A DNA stretch of 64,000 bases from Kiritimatiellales bacterium (GTDB lineage: Bacteria; Verrucomicrobiota; Kiritimatiellia; Kiritimatiellales; Pontiellaceae). Below, piece by piece: positions 1 to 12,432 of this stretch. Where the stretch lies: assembly GCA_003246265.1 (NCBI GenBank), contig QKAU01000056.1, positions 56,074 through 120,073 of the forward strand, written 5' to 3'. How positions within the stretch are numbered: position 1 is the stretch's first letter; every line of letters starts with the position of its first letter. The translations under genes and the position numbers were made by a program. The notes beneath the pieces were generated by a model that was not told where the DNA came from, did no database searches, and saw only the letters and a list, made by a program, of their open reading frames with translations.

Positions 1-1722
1 TTTGCCTGCCCCGCCCACACTCCCGTCCCGGAGTACATCCGGCTGATCGCGGCGGGCAAGTATGCCGACGCCTACATGGTCAACTGGGAATCGAATGTCT
101 TCCCCGGCATCCTGGGCCGCACCTGCGACCGGCCGTGCGAACCCGCCTGCCGCCGTGGCCGTGTAGAGGACAAGCCGGTAGCCATCTGCCGCCTCAAGCG
201 GGTCTGTGCCGACTTCAAGGACGATGTCAGGGCGCGCATGCCCAGGATCCCCAAGGAGAAGAACGGCCGGCGCGTCGCCCTGGTCGGGGCGGGACCGGCT
301 TCGCTGACGGTGGCGCGCGACCTGATGCCGCTGGGCTACGAGGTCGACCTCTATGAGGCCACCGGCAAGGCGGGCGGCTTCATGCGGCAGCAGATCCCCT
401 CCTTCCGCCTTCCCGAATCGGTCATCGACGAGGAGACCGGCTACATCCTCGACATGGGTGTTTGCACCTTCTTCAACCAGCGCGTCGAAAGCATGAAGGC
501 GCTGCTGGACAAGGGCTACGATGCGATATTCGTCGGCACCGGCGCCCCGACCGGGCGCCAGCTCAAGCTGCCGGGATTCGAGGCCGACGGGAGCAGGAGC
601 ATCCGCGTGGGCGTCCAGTGGCTGGCCGAGGTCGCCTTCGGGCACCTGACCGAAGCCCCGACGGACGTGATCGTGATCGGCGGCGGCAACACCGCCATGG
701 ACTGCTGCCGCACCGCCCTGCGACTCGGCGCCAGGAATGTGAAGGTGGTGCTGCGCACACCCGTTTCGGCAATGGTCGCCTCGCCGTGGGAGATCGAGGA
801 TACGCAGGCGGAGGGGATCCCGATCATCGAAAACCACAATCCCATGGAGTACATCGTGGAAGATGGCCGGCTGAAGGCCATGACCTTCGAGCTGATCGAG
901 TACGCGGTCAAGGAAGACGGCACGGAGGTGTTCACGCCCGTGGGCCGCCAGGAAACCATCCCCTGCGAACTGGTCCTGCTGGCCATCGGGCAGGCCAACG
1001 CCTTTCCGTGGATCGAGCGGGATCTCGGCATCGAGTTCAACAGCATCGGCCTGGCCGTCGTCGACCAGGCTACCTTCCAGTCGACCCATCCGAAGATCTT
1101 CTTCGGCGGCGACGCCGCCTTCGGTCCGAAGAACATCATCACCGCCGTGGCCCACGGGCACGCGGCGGCGCTATCCATCCATCTCTTCCTCGAAGGGAAG
1201 GACCTGCGCGACCGCCCCGCCCCCGGCACCAACCTCGTCACCCAGAAGATGGGCATCCACGACTGGAGCTACGCCAGCATGGTCACCGAGGAGCGGCGGC
1301 ATATCGTGCCGCATGTCGACCTCGACCAGGCGATCCACAGCCACAAGCTCGAGGTCGAGCTGGGCTTCGATGCGGACACCGCCTACGAAGAGGCGCAGCG
1401 CTGCCTCAACTGCGATGTCGAAACCGTCTTCACGGCCGAGAAGTGCATCGAGTGCGATGCCTGCATCGACATCTGCCCGGTCGACTGCCTGTCCCTCACC
1501 GACAACGAGGAGGAGGCGGAGCTGCGGCGAAGCCTGAACGTGCCCGCCTACAACCTTTCCCAGCCGATCTTCGTCTCCAAGACGCTCAAGACCGGGCGCG
1601 TCATGGTCAAGGACGAGGATGTCTGCCTCCATTGCGGGCTCTGCGCCGAACGGTGCCCGACCTCGGCCTGGGACATGCAGAAATTCCTCTACATCACGGC
1701 AAAGGCAGGTAGCAAAGCATGA
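1..1722 (+). CDS. GltD-like FAD/NAD(P) oxidoreductase with C-terminal ferredoxin domain (5' end outside window)
   Basis: The frame is open from base 1, so the true start lies upstream; the ATG at 76 is internal. The N-terminal part carries the Cys-rich segment of glutamate-synthase small-subunit-like proteins (CDRPCEPACRRG). An FAD-binding GAGPASL follows near base 290, with Ser in place of the usual last Gly, and an NAD(P)-binding GGGNTAMD near 680. The C-terminus adds two 4Fe-4S motifs, CIECDACIDICP near 1443 and CLHCGLCAERCP near 1623. The stop overlaps the next start (ATGA), so it is coupled to the 2-oxoacid oxidoreductase genes. It probably passes electrons between ferredoxin and NAD(P)H, as the KorC-type third subunit does in some 2-oxoglutarate:ferredoxin oxidoreductases. 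Family assignment is firm; the precise partner is inferred. Confidence 0.85.
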   Translation, partial: FACPAHTPVPEYIRLIAAGKYADAYMVNWESNVFPGILGRTCDRPCEPACRRGRVEDKPVAICRLKRVCADFKDDVRARMPRIPKEKNGRRVALVGAGPASLTVARDLMPLGYEVDLYEATGKAGGFMRQQIPSFRLPESVIDEETGYILDMGVCTFFNQRVESMKALLDKGYDAIFVGTGAPTGRQLKLPGFEADGSRSIRVGVQWLAEVAFGHLTEAPTDVIVIGGGNTAMDCCRTALRLGARNVKVVLRTPVSAMVASPWEIEDTQAEGIPIIENHNPMEYIVEDGRLKAMTFELIEYAVKEDGTEVFTPVGRQETIPCELVLLAIGQANAFPWIERDLGIEFNSIGLAVVDQATFQSTHPKIFFGGDAAFGPKNIITAVAHGHAAALSIHLFLEGKDLRDRPAPGTNLVTQKMGIHDWSYASMVTEERRHIVPHVDLDQAIHSHKLEVELGFDADTAYEEAQRCLNCDVETVFTAEKCIECDACIDICPVDCLSLTDNEEEAELRRSLNVPAYNLSQPIFVSKTLKTGRVMVKDEDVCLHCGLCAERCPTSAWDMQKFLYITAKAGSKA

Positions 1723-3563
1723 AGCGCGACATCGTCACCAACCTCTTCGTCGTCAAGTTCGCCAACGTCAACGGCACCGGCTCGGCCAGCGCCAACAAGC
1801 TCTTCAGCAAGGGCGTTTTCCGCATGGGCGTGCCGATCAGCGCCAAGAACATCTTCCCCTCCAACATCCAGGGGCTGCCCACGTGGTACGAGGTCCGCGT
1901 CAACGAGAAGGGCTTCCTCGGCCGCCGCGGTGGCATCGACGTGATGGTCGGCATGAATCCGCAGAGCATGGCGCGCGACATCGCCGAGGTCGAGAAGGGC
2001 GGCTACTTCGTCTACGACTCCACCAAGCCGCTGGAGAAGTCGATGCTGCGCGACGACATCGATTTCATCGGCCTGCCGCTCACGGAAAAGTGCCGGGAAC
2101 TCTACGAGGATCCCCGGCAGCAACAGCTCTTCCGCAACGTCATGTACATCGGCGCCGTGGCCGCGCTGCTCGACATGGAGCTCGACGTGCCCAAGGCGCT
2201 CATCGGCGAACAGTTCAAGGGCAAGCCGAAGCTAGTCGAGCCCAACGTCAAGGCGCTGGAGACCGGCTACGACCTCGCGCGCGCACTGCACGACTGTCCG
2301 CTCGCCTTCCGCATCGCCCGGCGCGACAATGTCGGCAACCGCATCCTCATGACCGGCAACATGGCCTGCGGCCTGGGCGCGGTCTACGGCGGCGCCACCG
2401 TCACCAGCTGGTACCCGATCACCCCCTCCACTTCCGTCATCGACTCCTTCTCCAGGTTCTGCCGCCAGTTCCGCGTCGATCCGGAGACGGGACGCAAGAA
2501 CTACACCGTGATCCAGGCCGAGGACGAGCTCTCGGCCATTGGCATGGTGATCGGCGCCGCATGGAACGGTGCGCGCTCCTTCACCGCCACCAGCGGTCCC
2601 GGCCTGTCGCTCATGACCGAGTTCCTCGGGCTGGCCTACTTCGCCGAGATTCCGACCGTGCTGATCAATGTGCAGCGCGCAGGCCCCTCCACCGGCATGC
2701 CCACCCGTACGCAGCAGTCCGACATCCTCACGGCCGCCTACGCCTCGCACGGCGATACGCGCCACATCTGCCTCTATCCCTCCACGCCCAGGGAGTGCTT
2801 CGAGTTCACCGCCACCGCCTTCGATTTGGCCGAACGCTTCCAGACGCCGGTGATCGTCATGTCCGACCTCGACCTTGGGATGAACGACAACATGTGCGAT
2901 CCGCTCGAATGGGACGATGCGCGCACCTACGACCGCGGCAAGGTCTACCGGGCCGACGATCTTGAAAACCTCCCGGGACGCTTCGGACGCTATCTCGATA
3001 CCGATGGCGACGGCATCTGCTACCGCACCTACCCGGGTACCCATCCCACCAAGGGCTCCTTCTTCACCCGTGGCACCTCGAAGGACGAGTACGCCGTCTA
3101 CACCGAGGCCGGCGAGAAGTATGTCGCCAACGTCGACCGGCTGATGCGCAAATGGCATACCGCCAGCCACCATGTGCCCAAACCGGTGATCCGCAAGACC
3201 GACCGACCCTGCACCGTCGGCGTCGTCTACTACGGCACCAGCGAATCCGCCACCCTCGAAGCGATCTACCACCTCGAGGACCTGCACGGCATCTCGCTCG
3301 ACGCCATGGGGATCAAGGCGCTCCCCTTCACCGACGAGATCGAGGCGTTCATCGGACAGCACGACTACGTCTTCGTCGTCGAACAGAACCGCGACGCCCA
3401 GATGCGTTCGCTGCTCATCAACGAGCTGGAGCTCGATCCGCAGCGGCTCGTGCCGGTCCTGCACTACGACGGGAGCCCCATCACCGCGCGCTTCATCCGC
3501 CACGAGATCCGCGACTGGATCCTGCAGACCACCACCTCCCCTCGCCGCCGCATCCGCAAATAG
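1719..3563 (+). CDS. korA: 2-oxoacid:acceptor oxidoreductase, fused gamma-alpha subunit
   Basis: The protein has 614 residues, the size of fused gamma-alpha subunits of ferredoxin-dependent 2-oxoacid oxidoreductases. The gamma-type domain comes first (GTGSASANKLFSKGVF near residue 20). The pyrimidine-binding alpha domain follows, with GNMACGLGAVYGGA and the hallmark YPITPSTSVID near residue 230. The family oxidatively decarboxylates a 2-oxoacid to an acyl-CoA with thiamine diphosphate and reduces ferredoxin. It overlaps the upstream flavoprotein gene by 4 bases and is followed 9 bases later by the beta subunit, so the three form one operon. Substrate choice (2-oxoglutarate, pyruvate or branched-chain) cannot be read from the sequence; the kor name rests on overall architecture. 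Confidence 0.85.
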   Translation: MKRDIVTNLFVVKFANVNGTGSASANKLFSKGVFRMGVPISAKNIFPSNIQGLPTWYEVRVNEKGFLGRRGGIDVMVGMNPQSMARDIAEVEKGGYFVYDSTKPLEKSMLRDDIDFIGLPLTEKCRELYEDPRQQQLFRNVMYIGAVAALLDMELDVPKALIGEQFKGKPKLVEPNVKALETGYDLARALHDCPLAFRIARRDNVGNRILMTGNMACGLGAVYGGATVTSWYPITPSTSVIDSFSRFCRQFRVDPETGRKNYTVIQAEDELSAIGMVIGAAWNGARSFTATSGPGLSLMTEFLGLAYFAEIPTVLINVQRAGPSTGMPTRTQQSDILTAAYASHGDTRHICLYPSTPRECFEFTATAFDLAERFQTPVIVMSDLDLGMNDNMCDPLEWDDARTYDRGKVYRADDLENLPGRFGRYLDTDGDGICYRTYPGTHPTKGSFFTRGTSKDEYAVYTEAGEKYVANVDRLMRKWHTASHHVPKPVIRKTDRPCTVGVVYYGTSESATLEAIYHLEDLHGISLDAMGIKALPFTDEIEAFIGQHDYVFVVEQNRDAQMRSLLINELELDPQRLVPVLHYDGSPITARFIRHEIRDWILQTTTSPRRRIRK

Positions 3564-3572
3564 GAGCATGCC

Positions 3573-4625
3573 ATGAGCTACAAGGTCCCCGGCTTCCGCC
3601 ACCCCAACCTGCCCAGGAACGATCTCGGCTACACCACCAAGGACTACGAAGGCGCCGTCTCCACGCTGTGCGCCGGCTGCGGACACGACTCCGTCAGTGC
3701 CGCCATCATCGAGGCCTGCTTCGAGATGTCGATCCAGCCCCACCGCGTCGCCAAGCTCTCCGGCATCGGCTGCTCGTCGAAAACCCCCACCTACTTCCTC
3801 GGCAACTCGCACGGCTTCAACTCGGTCCATGGCCGGATGCCCGCCGTCGCCACCGGCGCCAACATGGCGAACCGGAACCTGCTCTACATCGGCGTCTCCG
3901 GCGACGGCGATACCGCATCGATCGGCATGGGCCAGTTCGTCCACGCCGTGCGCCGCAACGTCAACATGGTCTACATCTGCGAAAACAACGGCGTCTATGG
4001 CCTCACCAAGGGCCAGGATTCCGCCACCACCGATGTCGGTTCCACCTCCAAGCGGGGCGAACCCAACGCGCTGGAACCGATCGATCTCTGCGCCATCGCC
4101 CTGCAGCTCGGCGCCACCTTCGTCGCCAACAGCTTCTCCGGCGACAAGAAGCAGCTCGTGCCGCTCATCAAGGCCGCCATCGCCCACGAGGGCTTCGCCT
4201 TCATCAACGTCATCTCCCCATGCGTCACCTTCAACAACGTGCCTGGCTCCACCAAGTCCTACGACTACATGCGGCAGTACATGGCCTCCTCCAACGCCGT
4301 CGACTACGTACCCGACGCCGAGGAGATCACCACCGACTACGCCGAGGGCACCTCGGAGCGGGTCTTCATGCACGACGGCTCCGCCATCCATCTCCATAAG
4401 ATCGATCCCAAGCTCGACATCCACAGCAGGCGCTCCGCGCTCGATCTGATCCACGACTACAAGGCCCAGGGCAAGGTGCTCACCGGACTCCTCTTCGTCG
4501 ACGAAGACGCCAAGGATATCCACGAAACCATGAACACCACCAAGACCCCGCTGCGCAACCTCACGGAAAAGGAGCTCTGCCCCGGGAAGGCCGCCCTCGA
4601 CCGGCTCAACGACCTCTACCGCTGA
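3573..4625 (+). CDS. korB: 2-oxoacid:acceptor oxidoreductase, beta subunit
   Basis: The protein has 350 residues, is preceded by AGGAG and starts MSYKVPGF. It holds the thiamine-diphosphate-binding half of the enzyme: CAGCGHDS near residue 30, GIGCSSKTP near 65, and the GDGD...NN cofactor motif (GDGDTASIGMG to ENNGVYG) around residues 110-142. The Cys residues of CAGCGH and GIGCSS, with a later Cys near residue 215, are those that usually hold the 4Fe-4S cluster of this subunit. It works with the gamma-alpha subunit encoded just upstream and closes the three-gene unit. The next gene is 84 bases away and unrelated. Confidence 0.88.
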   Translation: MSYKVPGFRHPNLPRNDLGYTTKDYEGAVSTLCAGCGHDSVSAAIIEACFEMSIQPHRVAKLSGIGCSSKTPTYFLGNSHGFNSVHGRMPAVATGANMANRNLLYIGVSGDGDTASIGMGQFVHAVRRNVNMVYICENNGVYGLTKGQDSATTDVGSTSKRGEPNALEPIDLCAIALQLGATFVANSFSGDKKQLVPLIKAAIAHEGFAFINVISPCVTFNNVPGSTKSYDYMRQYMASSNAVDYVPDAEEITTDYAEGTSERVFMHDGSAIHLHKIDPKLDIHSRRSALDLIHDYKAQGKVLTGLLFVDEDAKDIHETMNTTKTPLRNLTEKELCPGKAALDRLNDLYR

Positions 4626-4709
4626 CCGGGCCACAAAAACGGGATGCGCAGGCTGGCCCTGCCCCGGGCCTGCCGTCTATCCTGACTGGTGAAGCAACGG
4701 GAGGTCGCC

Positions 4710-6575
4710 ATGCGCAAGGGAACCGTATCGGGGTTGGTTGCAGCCATCGTCGTTATTGCCGTCGGACCGGACCATACGCGGGCCGAAGCCGATACGAACG
4801 CCGTACCGGGCGGTACCGGGAATTCCAAGGCCGGACGGCTCCATCCGGGCGAGGTAGCCAGCTTCCGGACGGCCGGAGCGCATGCCGTCGCGTACCATGT
4901 CTATTGCCCCGCCTCCTTCGATGCCGCCCAGCCCCCCCCAATGGTGGTTGGATTCAGCGCCGGCGGCAATGGCATGGGCATCCTGCAATCGTTCCGCGAT
5001 GCCGCCGAATCGATGGGATGGATCGGCGTGGGGTGCGATGTATTGCGCAACCGGATGGACAACCACGACGAGGAGATCGAGATCGAGGATGAACTCCTGG
5101 ACGACATCCTTGCCACCATCCCCCACGATCCAAGGCGTGTCTACCTGACCGGCAACTCGGGTGGCGCCATGCGGTCCTACGGGATCACGGCCCGGCGCCC
5201 GGAACGGTATGCCGGCATCATCGCCCATGGCGGTTGGCTCGGTGGCCCGGAGTACCAGGACAAGCCCTACCCGGCCGGCATGGCGATAGCCATGATCAAC
5301 GGCAACTTCGACATGGGCGCGGGGGCATGGACGCTGATCGATACGAAAACCCTGCGCGACCGCGGCTGCACCGTGAAGCGCTTCGTCTGCCTGGGCGGGC
5401 ATGTCATCGCACCGGCACCGGTTACGTTGCTCGCCATGCAGTGGCTTGATGCACAATGGTCGAAGGATGTTTCCGTACCGAACGGGAAGATCGCGCTCGA
5501 CATACTGTACGTCGGGCGTTCGCCGGAACGGCGCACCAGGTTTACTACGTTTCTGGAAGCCTATTTCCAATCGGTCCGGGCCGTCGACACCGCCGAACTT
5601 TCGCTGGAGCAGGCGAACCGGGCGGATGTCCTTGTCCTGGACGAAGCCTCCTATGTGCTGCCGGACAACCACAACAAGGCCATGCTGCTGATCGGCCCCG
5701 CCGCCATCGATACCGGCCGCCGCTACGGCTCAAAGGCCGATGCGTCCTATTCCGGCAAGGGGGTGCGCGTGACCGGAATGCTCGCCGCCCACCCCGTTTT
5801 CCAGACCCCGTTTGAGGTCGCGCGGCGGTTTGTCGACCCGGCTTCCTCCTCCGGCCACGCGCCAGCCAGGACGTGGACGATCAGCAACAACGCCGGATCG
5901 GACGTGCTGCTGGCCCGGACAGAGCCGCTCGAAACGGCCGGGGATTCCGAGATCATCGCGACGGGCACGACCCTTGGCGGAGCACAGGGTGCATTGCTGT
6001 TCCGCGAAGCCCATCGGCTATTCTGGGGCGACAACTCGGCACCGGACGAGCTGGAGGAGGAGGCCCGCAAGACTTTCGTCAACGCCCTGGTTTGGATCCA
6101 CGGCTTCGACGGCGCGCGGCAGATCGATTTCAACGGCCTGACGCCGCGCGACGCCATCGTCCAGCTGGTGGACACCACCGATCTCCGGTCGGATGATGCA
6201 TTGCGCTGGTTCCCGGCGGAGACCCTTGCAACCTGCAACTACGAACGGGAAGTCCTGCGCGATTTCTACGCCCGGCGCCTTCCGTATGTCTTCACCCGGT
6301 ACGGCAGCGGCCAGTTGCGCATCGATCCCGACGCCGAGGCATGGGGCACACCAAACAACGATCCTGCGTCGATCCCGGTCTGGATCGAACGGCTATCCGG
6401 GTCCCAGCGCCGCGAAGCGTTGGAGATGCTGATCCGCTACACCGACCAGCGTATCCGGAATCCCGAAGCATGGCAGGCGTGGTACGCCACCAACCAGAAC
6501 GCCCTGGTCTTCAGCGACGGACGAGGATACCGCTTCTTCCCACAGAGCGGCATCGACGCGCAGGCGGAGCAATAG
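4710..6575 (+). CDS. Secreted alpha/beta-hydrolase-like protein with C-terminal extension
   Basis: The start at 4710 is preferred over the GTG at 4689 because GGGAGG sits just before it and it opens a signal peptide (MRKGTVSGLVAAIVVIAVG, cleavage probably after HTRA). The mature N-terminal half looks like an esterase/depolymerase-type alpha/beta hydrolase. GFSAGGNGMG resembles an oxyanion-hole region, and GNSGGAM places the nucleophile Ser at about residue 150. A likely acid/His region is GGHVIAPAP near 235. Residues from about 270 to 621 form a second part with no motif I recognise. Length is 621 residues. It should act in the periplasm or outside the cell. No functional partner is evident among the neighbours, and the substrate is unknown. 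Confidence 0.6.
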   Translation: MRKGTVSGLVAAIVVIAVGPDHTRAEADTNAVPGGTGNSKAGRLHPGEVASFRTAGAHAVAYHVYCPASFDAAQPPPMVVGFSAGGNGMGILQSFRDAAESMGWIGVGCDVLRNRMDNHDEEIEIEDELLDDILATIPHDPRRVYLTGNSGGAMRSYGITARRPERYAGIIAHGGWLGGPEYQDKPYPAGMAIAMINGNFDMGAGAWTLIDTKTLRDRGCTVKRFVCLGGHVIAPAPVTLLAMQWLDAQWSKDVSVPNGKIALDILYVGRSPERRTRFTTFLEAYFQSVRAVDTAELSLEQANRADVLVLDEASYVLPDNHNKAMLLIGPAAIDTGRRYGSKADASYSGKGVRVTGMLAAHPVFQTPFEVARRFVDPASSSGHAPARTWTISNNAGSDVLLARTEPLETAGDSEIIATGTTLGGAQGALLFREAHRLFWGDNSAPDELEEEARKTFVNALVWIHGFDGARQIDFNGLTPRDAIVQLVDTTDLRSDDALRWFPAETLATCNYEREVLRDFYARRLPYVFTRYGSGQLRIDPDAEAWGTPNNDPASIPVWIERLSGSQRREALEMLIRYTDQRIRNPEAWQAWYATNQNALVFSDGRGYRFFPQSGIDAQAEQ

Positions 6576-6592
6576 GCTGTCGGCCGGCCCGC

Positions 6593-6883
6593 CTAGGCAA
6601 CGGGCGTCATTTCATGCAGAGAGAACTCGGCGATCGCCCCTTCGGTCGCGGCAACATATTCTTTCAGGTGCCGGGCGTTCATGTGCGCCTGCCATAGCGC
6701 GCGCGACTCCCAATTCTCGTAGAACATGAAGTGGGCGGGGTTTTCGTTGTCCTGGTGCAGGTCGTAGTCGAGGCAGCCCTTTTCTGCCCGCGTGACGGGA
6801 ACGAGCTTTTCGAGTTCGGCCTTCACCAGTGCGATCTTGTCGGGCATGGCCGTGATATGGGCCACGATGGTCAGTTTCGGCAT
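6593..6883 (-). CDS. ABM-domain (YgiN-like) putative quinol monooxygenase
   Basis: This 96-residue single-domain protein (start MPKLTIVAHI) has the ferredoxin-like ABM fold signature: a beta strand at the start, CLDYDLHQD near residue 36, and HFMFYENWES near 50 followed by a helix containing HMNARHLKEY. Members include YgiN-like quinol monooxygenases and small stress or catabolic oxygenases. It lies 33 bases after the quinone-reductase-like gene and is probably co-transcribed with it, so the pair likely processes quinones or electrophiles. The substrate is not readable. It converges with the hydrolase gene ending at 6575. Confidence 0.75.
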   Translation of the reverse strand: MPKLTIVAHITAMPDKIALVKAELEKLVPVTRAEKGCLDYDLHQDNENPAHFMFYENWESRALWQAHMNARHLKEYVAATEGAIAEFSLHEMTPVA

Positions 6884-6916
6884 GGCTGTCCTTTCCTTCT
6901 TGAAAAGGTAATTGGA

Positions 6917-7939
6917 CTATTCCTGCCGGAAGCCGTCGAGCACATTCTTGCCGATGACGCGGCCACCCTCCTGCAGCACGTGCGCCTCCTTCAGGGTTGC
7001 GGCACAGAGCGCCCCCAGGTTGCGGGTTACGGTGGAGACCAGCGTACCGTCGTCGACCAGCTCCGATATCCGGTTCAGGAGCACGTGCTGCGCATCCATG
7101 TCCTCCGTCTGGAACATCGGGCGCGCAAACATGAACTCCCAGCTGAAGCTCAAGGCCTTCAATTTGCCGGGCGAAATGTCCAGGGCGCCGGGATCGTCGA
7201 TCAGCGCGACATGGCCGCGCGGCTTGATCAGTTCGAGGATTGCGGGAAAGTGCTCGCCGGTTCCATTGAGCGCAGCGACATAACGGGGCGCAACCCCCAA
7301 GTCCCGCACCTGATCCACCAGCGATTCGCGATGGCTGATCACATGGTCGGCCCCCATCTTCTTTACCCACTCGACGGTTTCGGGACGTGACGCCGTAGCG
7401 ATCACGGTCAAGCCGGTCAGTTTCCTGGCCAGCTGGATGAGAATCGATCCGACTCCCCCGGCACCTCCCACGACCAGCAGGCTCTCGCCCAGGCCCTCCC
7501 CCTCGTGGAGTCCGAAGGAGTCGAACAGGAGTTCCCACGCCGTGATGGAGGTCAGCGGCAATCCGGCCGCTTCGGCGAACCCGAGCGGGGCGGGCTTCTT
7601 TCCCGCGATCCGTTCGTCGACAAGGTGGAACTCCGAATTGGTTCCTGGACGGGTGATGTCGCCGGCATAGAAAACCTCGTCGCCCGCCTTGAACCGCGTT
7701 ACCGCGCCACCGACCTGTCGAACAATACCCGCCGCGTCGTAGCCGATGATCTTGGTTTTCCCTGCCTGCGGACCGAACTGGGGCATGGCGCGCACCTTCA
7801 CATCCACGGGATTGACCGATATGCCCCGCACCTCGACCAGCAGGTCGTGCTGCCCCGGAACCGGGATCTCCGTTTCAAACTCGATCAATGCGTCCGGCTC
7901 CGTGATGGGCCCCGCCTGCGTGTAACCGATTGCCTTCAT
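6917..7939 (-). CDS. Zinc-type alcohol dehydrogenase family / NADPH:quinone reductase-like (MDR) protein
   Basis: The start at 7939 ([10 protein letters not shown]) is chosen over an upstream in-frame start because AAGGAG precedes it at good spacing; this gives 340 residues. It is a medium-chain dehydrogenase/reductase: an N-terminal GroES-like domain ([28 protein letters not shown]) and a Rossmann domain with [17 protein letters not shown] near residue 155. The catalytic and structural zinc ligands of true alcohol dehydrogenases are not evident, which points to the zinc-independent quinone-oxidoreductase (ZADH) branch. It is transcribed away from a LysR gene 86 bases off, the usual layout for a LysR-controlled target. 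An ABM monooxygenase gene follows. Confidence 0.85.
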   Translation of the reverse strand: MKAIGYTQAGPITEPDALIEFETEIPVPGQHDLLVEVRGISVNPVDVKVRAMPQFGPQAGKTKIIGYDAAGIVRQVGGAVTRFKAGDEVFYAGDITRPGTNSEFHLVDERIAGKKPAPLGFAEAAGLPLTSITAWELLFDSFGLHEGEGLGESLLVVGGAGGVGSILIQLARKLTGLTVIATASRPETVEWVKKMGADHVISHRESLVDQVRDLGVAPRYVAALNGTGEHFPAILELIKPRGHVALIDDPGALDISPGKLKALSFSWEFMFARPMFQTEDMDAQHVLLNRISELVDDGTLVSTVTRNLGALCAATLKEAHVLQEGGRVIGKNVLDGFRQE

Positions 7940-7970
7940 GGTTTGATTCTCCTTGATGTCTGCTTTAGAT

Positions 7971-7988
7971 GCGCGTAACCATACGCGC
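7971..7988. promoter_or_regulatory. Inverted repeat, candidate LysR operator
   Basis: Perfect 6-base arms GCGCGT and ACGCGC are separated by AACCAT in the 86-base divergent region between the MDR gene and the LysR gene. LysR-type regulators usually bind dyads in such divergent promoters. The position is direct observation; the role is inferred. Confidence 0.4.
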
Positions 7989-8025
7989 CGCACATCAATC
8001 AGTAAAATTTAGAGTTTTAATCTTA

Positions 8026-8907
8026 ATGATGAGAAAATCAAATAGATATCGATTCCAACTGGAAACCGATCTGCTTTCTCTTCGCTCGCTCGTCGCCGTG
8101 GTCGAGGAGGGCGGTTTTTCGGCGGCGTCAAAACGGGTTCATCGCACGCAGTCGGCCATCAGCCTGCAGGTCGCCAAACTCGAAGACCGACTGAACACGA
8201 AACTGCTCGAACGCACCAGCCGGTCGATCGCGCTCACGCCCGCGGGTGAAACCTTCCTCAGCTATGCCCGCCGCATCCTTGAATTGGCCGACGAAGCTGC
8301 ATTGGCCGTAACCGCGCCGGCCGAATCCGTGCGGCTTCACGTAGGTTTCGCCGGGTACCTAGCCCCGCAGCATCTGCACTCCGTGCTTGCCCGTTTCCGT
8401 CGGGCGCATCCCCATTGCGAACTCAGCATGGTGCTTGGGTCGGGCGCGGAAATTCTTGAGGCGCTGGCGCGTGGGGAACTGGATATCGTCTTCGCCGGGC
8501 CAGAGGCGGACAACGGCCAACTGCTGTGGGAGGAGCCGCTGGTCTGGACCGGAACGAGCAATCTGGAAAACGATCCCGATGCGCCGATCGAGCTGGTCCT
8601 CATGCCACCGCCCTGCAGTTTCCGGCAGATCGCGTTCGATGCGCTCACCAAGGCTGGCAAACCGTGGAGGATTTCGATCGACGCCAACTCCGTGCAGGCG
8701 GTCCAGTCAGCGATCCAAGCCGGCCTAGGCGTCAGCGTTTTGCCGCTCTCGGCCGTCCGCGAGGGAATGCCGATCATCACGGACTCCATGCCCGCCCTGC
8801 CCGGTACGTCTGTGTTAAGCTATGCAGGCCCCAACGCGGCGCACCCCTACGCTCAGCGTTTCATCGACTTTCTGATTACCTGCACGGGGAAGCACTCCGA
8901 AGCCTGA
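8026..8907 (+). CDS. LysR-family transcriptional regulator
   Basis: The protein has 293 residues from the first of two adjacent ATGs (8026). The winged helix-turn-helix covers about residues 14-72 with the standard signature (LRSLVAVVEEGGFSAASKR, AISLQVAKLEDRL, RTSRSIALTPAGE). A linker helix and the periplasmic-binding-like effector domain follow. Upstream sequence is AT-rich and lacks a clear Shine-Dalgarno. It is divergent from the quinone-reductase/ABM pair and probably controls that pair and itself. The inducer is not predictable. Confidence 0.9.
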   Translation: MMRKSNRYRFQLETDLLSLRSLVAVVEEGGFSAASKRVHRTQSAISLQVAKLEDRLNTKLLERTSRSIALTPAGETFLSYARRILELADEAALAVTAPAESVRLHVGFAGYLAPQHLHSVLARFRRAHPHCELSMVLGSGAEILEALARGELDIVFAGPEADNGQLLWEEPLVWTGTSNLENDPDAPIELVLMPPPCSFRQIAFDALTKAGKPWRISIDANSVQAVQSAIQAGLGVSVLPLSAVREGMPIITDSMPALPGTSVLSYAGPNAAHPYAQRFIDFLITCTGKHSEA

Positions 8908-8994
8908 ACAGCGAGCGACCGAGGACCGTTGCCGGTGATCGGCGGCTGCCGTTGCCCTGGCGACGCGAGGGCGGATCAACGCTGTCAGCGCCAC

Positions 8995-9026
8995 AAAGAA
9001 AAGGGCGGGAAGACCCCGCCCTCTTT
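8995..9026. terminator. Bidirectional rho-independent terminator
   Basis: The 8-base arms AGGGCGGG and CCCGCCCT enclose a 5-base loop, with AAAGAAA on the left and CTTTC on the right. It lies between the convergent LysR gene (plus) and beta-galactosidase gene (minus) and can serve both. Confidence 0.75.
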
Positions 9027-9050
9027 CATCGCCCGCAAGGACGCCACCGG

Positions 9051-12248
<3,198 letters not shown>

Positions 12249-12378
12249 CTACCCTCCGTGTGCTTAGCCTCTGTATTCGTTTTGCGACCGGGTCAATCCC
12301 CAGACATAGCATACAGTCTAGACATTGCACCCGCCGCGCTCAAAGGCATTTTGCCAAAAACCGCTCCTCAGAATGAAT

Positions 12379-12410
12379 AAGGCCGGCGCAGCCCAACGCC
12401 GCACCGGCCC
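12379..12410 (-). terminator. Terminator after dapL
   Basis: On the minus strand a 12-pair stem with two G-U pairs (GGCCGGTGCGGC with GCTGCGCCGGCC) is followed by TTATTC. It lies just downstream of the dapL stop. Confidence 0.55.
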
Positions 12411-12432
12411 CGCGAACGCATCGGCCTCCGCC

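Noticed and set aside
2232..4634. Minus-strand open frame of 800 codons
   Set aside because: It is antisense to the 2-oxoacid oxidoreductase genes, has no recognisable domain, and is a shadow caused by high GC and codon bias.
4626..4709. Terminator after the 2-oxoacid oxidoreductase operon
   Set aside because: GCAGGC and GCCTGC arms can pair, but the loop is large and no T-tract follows.
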